Source: Rossellomorea sp. SC111
GTDB taxonomy: Bacteria; Bacillota; Bacilli; Bacillales; Bacillaceae_B
Assembly (NCBI RefSeq): GCF_024733565.1
Contig: NZ_JANIOC010000007.1
Span: 62,001 to 126,000 of the forward strand
Direction: 5' to 3'
DNA length: 64,000 nucleotides
In this document: in pieces, positions 59,246 through 64,000 of the stretch
How positions within the stretch are numbered: the stretch's first letter is position 1
How the letters are laid out: each line of letters opens with the position of its first letter
Translations under genes and position numbers: made by a program
The notes under the pieces: model-generated
The model's database searches: none
What the model was told of the DNA's origin: nothing
Seen by the model: the letters and a program-made list of their open reading frames with translations, nothing else

Positions 59246-60253
59246 GTGAAAAAGAAGAGTTTATTACTTGTTGTGATCTCTATGTTATTTGGAATGCTGA
59301 TCCTATCAGGATGCGGTAGTGATAAGAGTTCCGGCGATGGAGATGGTGAGAAGCAATATGTCATCGGGGTAACTCAGATTGTGGAACATCCATCATTGGA
59401 TGCAGCGTTTGAAGGTTTTAAGAAGGCTTTGGATGAAAACGGTTTCAAGGAAGGCGAAAACGTTAAGTATGATGTTCAAATCGCGCAAGGAGATCAAAGT
59501 AATTCTCAAAGCATTGCGAAGAACTTTGTCGGGGACGGTGTAGACCTCATCTTTGCAAACTCAACCCCAAGTGCACAAACTGCCCTGAATGCAACGAAAG
59601 ACATCCCAATCGTATTCACCTCTGTCACTGATCCTGTCGGTGCTGAACTGGTCAAGTCATTTGACGAGCCAGGTGAGAATATAACAGGTACGACAGATAC
59701 TCACCCAGAAGCGATTTCAAAGACACTTCACTTTATTACGGATGAAATGAAAGCGAAGAAGATCGGGATTGTGTATAATTCCGGAGAGCAAAATGCTGTC
59801 GTTCAAGTAGCTGAAGTGAACAAGCTTGCGAAGGAAAAAGGCGTAGAAGTGGTTGAAGCAACGGTTTCAACGTCTGCAGATGTGAAGCAGGCGACTGAAT
59901 CCATGGTAGGAAGGGTCGATGCCCTTTACATCCCGAAAGATAACACAGTCGTTTCAGCCCTTGAGTCCGTCATCACGGTAGCCAATGAAAAGGATATTCC
60001 TCTTTTTGTAGGAGAACTTGATTCATTGAAAAAAGGAGCTATTGCAGCGAGTGGATTCAACTATGAAGATCTTGGTTACCAAACCGGGTTGATGGCAGTG
60101 AAGATTTTAAAAGGAGAGAAAAAACCTTCTGAACTCCCTGTACAGGCTCCGGAAAACTTTGAATTGATGTTCAATAAAGCGGCAGCTGAAGAACAAGGTG
60201 TGGAAGTACAGGAAGCCTGGTCAGACCTTGGGAAGTTTATCGAAGAAAAATAG
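59246..60253 (+). CDS. ABC transporter substrate-binding lipoprotein
   Basis: A 335-residue lipoprotein with a type II signal: basic KKK, hydrophobic LLLVVISMLFGMLIL and lipobox LSGC with the lipidated C23. The mature part is of the ABC_sub_bind/TrpX-like family (VIGVTQIVEHPSLDAAFEGFKKALDENGF, LIFANSTPSAQTALNATKDIPIVFTSVTDPVGAELV, and SGFNYEDLGYQTGLMAVKIL). It binds an unknown ligand outside the membrane and passes it to the co-transcribed permease and ATPase. It sits under a putative PaaX operator, so its ligand may be phenylacetate, phenylalanine or a related aromatic (inference). Confidence 0.88.
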   Translation: MKKKSLLLVVISMLFGMLILSGCGSDKSSGDGDGEKQYVIGVTQIVEHPSLDAAFEGFKKALDENGFKEGENVKYDVQIAQGDQSNSQSIAKNFVGDGVDLIFANSTPSAQTALNATKDIPIVFTSVTDPVGAELVKSFDEPGENITGTTDTHPEAISKTLHFITDEMKAKKIGIVYNSGEQNAVVQVAEVNKLAKEKGVEVVEATVSTSADVKQATESMVGRVDALYIPKDNTVVSALESVITVANEKDIPLFVGELDSLKKGAIAASGFNYEDLGYQTGLMAVKILKGEKKPSELPVQAPENFELMFNKAAAEEQGVEVQEAWSDLGKFIEEK

Positions 60254-60269
60254 GAAAGGATGATGATTC

Positions 60270-61298
60270 GTGCCAACAGCAATATTCGCATCCTTTGAAT
60301 CTGGAATCATTTACGCTATTATGGCCCTCGGAGTCTATCTGTCCTTTCGGATATTGGATTTTCCAGATTTAACAGTCGATGGCAGCTTCGTAACAGGGGC
60401 CGCTGTCGCTGCAACCATGATCGTCAGTGGCGTAAACCCCGTCATCGCAACGATTACGGCGATAGTGATTGGATTTGTAGCAGGATGTATAACAGGTTTA
60501 CTTCATACGTTTGGTAAAATTAATGCCTTATTATCAGGGATCTTGATGATGATCGCCCTTTATTCCATCAATCTCCGGATCATGGGGAGGTCGAATGTAC
60601 CCCTGCTCAGTCAGGATACTGCCTTTACAGGGATAGAAGGATTCTGGTCCCCTCTTGGAATCGATGCCGCCCTTAATAAAGTATGGACGGCCATCGGACT
60701 CGGGGAACCTGTTCCGGGAACGTGGAGCATTCTATTCATCATGACGATCATTACGCTTGTGATCAAATTTTTGACAGATGCATTTCTGAAGACGGAAATC
60801 GGGTTGGCGTTGAGAGCGACAGGGGATAATCAACGGATGATCCGCAGCTTCTCGGCCAATACGAATCTGATGATCATTCTCGGTTTAGGCATCTCGAATG
60901 GGATGGTGGCACTATCCGGTGCCCTGATCGCCCAATACAGCCGTTTTGCCGATGTCGGAATGGGGATCGGGATGATCATCATAGGGCTCGCTTCTGTCAT
61001 CATCGGTGAAGCATTATTCGGAACGAAGACAATTGCCCGTACGACTTTAGCCGTAATCGGTGGGGCGATTATCTACCGATTGGTCGTTTCCATGGCCCTT
61101 CGAGTAGATTTCCTTGAAACAGGAGATATGAAACTGATCACGGCGACCATCGTCATTCTGGCACTTGTCATGCCTAAGGTGATGGATCGTTACAAGGATA
61201 AGAAACGGAAGGCACAGCGGATGGCGGACCGACTAAACCAAACGCCGATTTCAGAGAGAAAGGGTGATGGCGGTGTTACAATTAAATCGAATTCATAA
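60270..61298 (+). CDS. ABC transporter permease (branched-chain/TrpY-like family)
   Basis: A 342-residue permease with about eight to nine membrane helices (BPD_transp_2 type), including the DLTVDGSFVTGAAV motif (residues 33-46) typical of TrpY-like permeases. The start is GTG with AAAGGATGA upstream. It overlaps the ATPase gene by 26 nt. A single permease gene suggests a homodimeric channel. Confidence 0.88.
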   Translation: MPTAIFASFESGIIYAIMALGVYLSFRILDFPDLTVDGSFVTGAAVAATMIVSGVNPVIATITAIVIGFVAGCITGLLHTFGKINALLSGILMMIALYSINLRIMGRSNVPLLSQDTAFTGIEGFWSPLGIDAALNKVWTAIGLGEPVPGTWSILFIMTIITLVIKFLTDAFLKTEIGLALRATGDNQRMIRSFSANTNLMIILGLGISNGMVALSGALIAQYSRFADVGMGIGMIIIGLASVIIGEALFGTKTIARTTLAVIGGAIIYRLVVSMALRVDFLETGDMKLITATIVILALVMPKVMDRYKDKKRKAQRMADRLNQTPISERKGDGGVTIKSNS

Positions 61299-62067
61299 GG
61301 TATTCAATGAAGGGACGCCCGATGAAAAAATCGCCCTTGATGATATTCAGCTCTCTCTGAAACCAGGTGATTTCGTCACGGTCATCGGCAGTAACGGTGC
61401 GGGGAAATCGACACTGATGAATATCGTTTCAGGGGTACTGCTTCCTGATATCGGAAATGTGTTGATTGATGATCACGAAGTATCGAAGGTTTCTGAGTAT
61501 AAACGTTCCAAGCTGATCGGCCGCGTATTCCAGGACCCCATGGCAGGGACGGCGCCATCCATGACCATAGAAGAGAACCTGGCCATGGCGTATTCACGCA
61601 ATCGGACGAGGACCTTTAAGATGGGGGTCACGAAAAAACGGAAAGTGTTCTTTAAAGAAGTACTTGAAACCCTGCATCTCGGACTTGAAAACCGTCTGAA
61701 TGCCAAGGTTGGGTTATTGTCAGGTGGAGAACGGCAGGCACTTTCCCTCTTGATGGCGACCTTCACAGAGCCATCGATCCTACTGCTGGATGAACATACG
61801 GCCGCCCTTGATCCGGCCCGTGCGGATCTGATTACGAACCTGACAAAAGAGATTGTGGAGAAATACAAGCTCACCACGTTGATGGTCACCCATAATATGC
61901 AGCAGGCGCTGGATCTCGGGAACCGTTTGATCATGATGGATAAGGGGCAGATCATCCTTGAAGTGAATGAAGAACAGAAGAAGCATCTTACCGTCGAAGG
62001 ACTGCTACATGAATTCCAGAGGATCCGAGGCAGTCAACTGGCAAGTGACCGTGCACTTCTTTCATAG
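61273..62067 (+). CDS. ABC transporter ATP-binding protein
   Basis: About 264 residues with Walker A GSNGAGKST, signature LSGGERQA, Walker B ILLLDEHTAALDP and switch His VTHNMQQA. It forms the ATPase of the lipoprotein-permease transporter upstream. The GTG at 61273 (V4 of the open frame) has AAAGGG 8 nt upstream and gives the family-typical start MLQLNRIHKVFNEG; ATG at 61267 is too close to the ribosome site. Confidence 0.88.
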   Translation: MLQLNRIHKVFNEGTPDEKIALDDIQLSLKPGDFVTVIGSNGAGKSTLMNIVSGVLLPDIGNVLIDDHEVSKVSEYKRSKLIGRVFQDPMAGTAPSMTIEENLAMAYSRNRTRTFKMGVTKKRKVFFKEVLETLHLGLENRLNAKVGLLSGGERQALSLLMATFTEPSILLLDEHTAALDPARADLITNLTKEIVEKYKLTTLMVTHNMQQALDLGNRLIMMDKGQIILEVNEEQKKHLTVEGLLHEFQRIRGSQLASDRALLS

Positions 62068-62095
62068 GCTAATAAAAAAATAAACAACCTTCTGT

Positions 62096-62132
62096 AAAAA
62101 GCAACGGGACTTTGGTTCCGTTGCTTTTTTGC
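62096..62132 (+). terminator. intrinsic terminator of the ABC operon
   Basis: AAAAAGCAACGG pairs with CCGTTGCTTTTTT around a 10-nt loop. Confidence 0.92.
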
Positions 62133-62143
62133 GTTAGTAGAGT

Positions 62144-62182
62144 GAGGGACGGACCTTCCGCGATGCGGAAGGTCCGTCCCTC
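62144..62182. repeat. 18-bp perfect palindrome, GAGGGACGGACC family, full copy 2
   Basis: GAGGGACGGACCTTCCGC (62144-62161) and its exact reverse complement (62165-62182) around a 3-nt loop. Same family as 28087-28135, with a left-arm fragment at 14366. Confidence 0.9.
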
Positions 62183-62228
62183 TGCATAACTTATATTAAT
62201 ATAATATTTTAAATATTTTAACAATTTA

Positions 62229-62278
62229 TTGACTATTTATAAAACAAAATGTTATTATATCGTTGAATTAACGTTATA
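62229..62278 (+). promoter_or_regulatory. promoter and PaaX-type operator 5 (thioesterase-PheDH operon)
   Basis: TTGACT (62229-62234), 18 nt, TATTAT (62253-62258), then the best-preserved operator TATATCGT-N7-ACGTTATA (62256-62278). 38 nt upstream of the thioesterase start. Confidence 0.65.
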
Positions 62279-62316
62279 TAAAAATATATTATTCGTTGGT
62301 TTAAAGGGGGCAAGCA

Positions 62317-62712
62317 ATGAAGTCTGGACTAGCAGTAGGCCATACAGCCGTTATTACGACTGAAGTCACCCCCGGCATGTATGCCCAGTTTGAAGGAAAC
62401 GTGGTTCATCCCGTGTATTCAACGGTGTCGATGGTATATCACATGGAGTGGGCATCCAGGAAAGTCATTCTACCCTATTTGGAAGAGCACGAAGAAGGAA
62501 TGGGGGCAAAGGTGAACGCCAGCCATGTGACGCCGGCGAAAACGGGTTCCCATCTTGAAATCAGAGCGAACGTTATTGAATATGAACGAAATGTCATCAT
62601 AACCGAAGTGACTGTCAGAGATCGAGAGAATGACAGACTCATTGGAAAAGGTGAAGTGAAGCAAGTGGTATTACCCAAAGAGAAAATTAACGAAAGAATA
62701 AAAGAGGGCTAG
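62317..62712 (+). CDS. hot-dog-fold thioesterase
   Basis: A 131-residue single hot-dog-fold protein (fluoroacetyl-CoA thioesterase/FlK-like): [57 protein letters not shown], with the usual strand-helix pattern. Such enzymes hydrolyse acyl-CoA thioesters and can detoxify dead-end CoA intermediates. It is followed 38 nt later by phenylalanine dehydrogenase and lies behind a PaaX-like operator, so a role in the phenylacetate pathway (e.g. hydrolysing stalled phenylacetyl-CoA or oxepin-CoA products) is likely. Confidence 0.8.
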   Translation: MKSGLAVGHTAVITTEVTPGMYAQFEGNVVHPVYSTVSMVYHMEWASRKVILPYLEEHEEGMGAKVNASHVTPAKTGSHLEIRANVIEYERNVIITEVTVRDRENDRLIGKGEVKQVVLPKEKINERIKEG

Positions 62713-62750
62713 ATCCATTTAATAAGCAAGTAGTAAAAGGAGGAAGCACA

Positions 62751-63920
62751 GTGTCTAAAGTATCGACTGAATTGAAAGCGGTTACAAACAGAGAGCTTGT
62801 AGGGGGAAATGAAATGGATATGTTCCAGAGAATACAAAACCATGAACAAGTCGTATTTTGCAACGATGAAGAAACAGGGCTTAAAGCCATCATCGCCATA
62901 CATAATACCACTCTTGGACCAGCTCTTGGCGGATGCCGCATGAGACCGTATGCATCAGTGGATGAAGCGCTTGAAGACGTCCTGCGCCTATCCAAAGGCA
63001 TGACGTATAAATGTGCCGCAGCCGACGTGGACTTCGGTGGAGGCAAGGCGGTCATTATCGGAGATCCGGAAACAGATAAGCATCCGGAGTTGTTCCGTGC
63101 CTTCGGTCAATTCGTTGAATCCCTAAACGGAAGATTCTATACAGGGACGGACATGGGGACCACGCCTGAAGATTTCGTTTATGCCTTAAAAGAAACAAAT
63201 TGTATCGTCGGTGTCAATGAAGAGTACGGTGGGAGCGGTGATTCATCCATCCCGACTGCCATGGGCGTGATTAATGGCTTGCAGGCGACAAACCAAAACG
63301 TATGGGGCTCAAAAGACCTTCATGGGAAAAGCTACGCCATTCAAGGACTTGGGAAGGTCGGGTTTAAAGTAGCCGAACGACTGCTTGAAGAGGGAGCAGA
63401 TTTGTATGTAACGGATATCAGTCAGAAATCAATCGATCTATTGGTTGCGAAAGCGAAAGGCATGGGAGCAGCCATAAAGGTCGTATCGGGAGAAGAAATT
63501 TATTCTGTCGATGCGGATGTTTTCGTTCCGTGTGCCATCGGGGGAGTCATTAACGATCACACGGTGGATCAGTTGAAAGTTAAAGCGGTCGTGGGCTCTG
63601 CCAACAATCAACTATTAGATCTTTCCCATGGCATGAAGCTTCACGAAAAAGGGATCCTGTACGCCCCGGATTACATCGTCAATGCAGGTGGATTGATCCA
63701 GGTTGCGGACGAATTATACGAGCCGAACAAAGAACGTGTCCTGCAAAAGACTAGCGCCATCTACAACAGCCTTCAGAACATCTATCTGCAGTCAGAAAAT
63801 CAGCACATGACAACGGTGGAAGCGGCCAACCGTTTCTGCGAGGACCGGATTCACGCACGCACGAGAAGAAACAGCTTCTTCTCCCATGCGAAGCGTCCGA
63901 AATGGTCGGTTAGAACGTAA
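62751..63920 (+). CDS. pdh: phenylalanine dehydrogenase
   Basis: A 389-residue Glu/Leu/Phe/Val dehydrogenase. Several stretches match the phenylalanine dehydrogenase type as known from Bacillus badius: [44 protein letters not shown] (Lys87 and Lys99 of the reactive pair), [29 protein letters not shown] and the end [14 protein letters not shown]. It deaminates L-Phe with NAD to phenylpyruvate. The GTG at 62751 has AAAGGAGGA upstream; an ATG at 62814 also has a G-rich ribosome site. It shares an operon with the thioesterase, behind a PaaX-type operator. Confidence 0.93.
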   Translation: MSKVSTELKAVTNRELVGGNEMDMFQRIQNHEQVVFCNDEETGLKAIIAIHNTTLGPALGGCRMRPYASVDEALEDVLRLSKGMTYKCAAADVDFGGGKAVIIGDPETDKHPELFRAFGQFVESLNGRFYTGTDMGTTPEDFVYALKETNCIVGVNEEYGGSGDSSIPTAMGVINGLQATNQNVWGSKDLHGKSYAIQGLGKVGFKVAERLLEEGADLYVTDISQKSIDLLVAKAKGMGAAIKVVSGEEIYSVDADVFVPCAIGGVINDHTVDQLKVKAVVGSANNQLLDLSHGMKLHEKGILYAPDYIVNAGGLIQVADELYEPNKERVLQKTSAIYNSLQNIYLQSENQHMTTVEAANRFCEDRIHARTRRNSFFSHAKRPKWSVRT

Positions 63921-63990
63921 ATCCAGGCAATTTCATAAAAACATGATTATCCCAAATCTCCAACAATAATGCACCATACGAGGTGATGAA

Positions 63991-64000
63991 ATGATCGAGG
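63991..64000 (+). CDS. start of the next gene (three codons visible)
   Basis: ATGATCGAG with AGGTGATGA 4-6 nt upstream is a plausible translation start, cut off by the window end. Nothing can be said about the product. Confidence 0.4.

Overview
The window comes from an endospore-forming, low-GC Gram-positive bacterium of the Bacillaceae (Bacillus in the broad sense, possibly a Rossellomorea-like genus). The evidence is alpha/beta-type and gamma-type spore proteins (SASPs), a KinB-like sporulation kinase, an RsbR-type stressosome protein, a T-box, a TPP riboswitch, sigma-A promoters, strong GGAGG ribosome sites and frequent TTG/GTG starts. There are no IS elements, CRISPR arrays, tRNAs or rRNAs. 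The genus is inference; the family-level placement is well supported.

Layout. 1-9.3 kb: the C-terminal part of a dynamin-like GTPase, an RsbR paralogue, an ECF sigma factor, a GntR/ABC cassette with a nested operator, and a second ABC-2 exporter. 9.7-18.1 kb: a ZIP metal transporter, a phosphatase, a thioredoxin, ThiT under a TPP riboswitch, a split ThrE-type exporter and a heterodimeric ABC exporter. 18.1-18.5 kb: an apparently independent, highly structured non-coding RNA with its own promoter and terminator. 18.5-26.8 kb: stress FMN protein, UDG-like protein, SASP, AgcS symporter, acyl-CoA dehydrogenase, ArAE-type membrane protein and GDPD, separated by several dispersed palindromic repeats. 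27.0-28.1 kb: the oddest gene, a helix-turn-helix domain fused to a degenerate F1-ATPase beta-subunit-like domain, preceded by four phased 16-bp palindromes. 28.2-44.3 kb: sporulation kinase, YczE-like protein, XPD-type helicase, ferritin-like protein, intracellular subtilisin, Cu/Zn SOD, a transporter under a T-box whose specifier reads as Phe (UUC), ABC-F protein, regulators, MFS pump and a DUF899-VOC fusion.

44.5-63.9 kb is a phenylalanine/phenylacetate catabolic region: paaK, paaABCD, an EthD-like gene, paaF, paaG, an aldehyde dehydrogenase, paaH, paaJ, the regulator paaX, a lipoprotein-dependent ABC transporter, a hot-dog thioesterase and phenylalanine dehydrogenase. Five sites resembling TATAACGT-N7-ACGTTATA lie upstream of paaK, paaA, paaX, the ABC transporter operon and the thioesterase-phenylalanine dehydrogenase operon. 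They suggest one local regulon, probably controlled by PaaX. Working model (inference): Phe is imported, deaminated by phenylalanine dehydrogenase to phenylpyruvate, converted elsewhere to phenylacetate, activated by PaaK, epoxidised by PaaABC(D) and degraded by PaaG, a ring-opening step, PaaJ, PaaF and PaaH to acetyl-CoA and succinyl-CoA.
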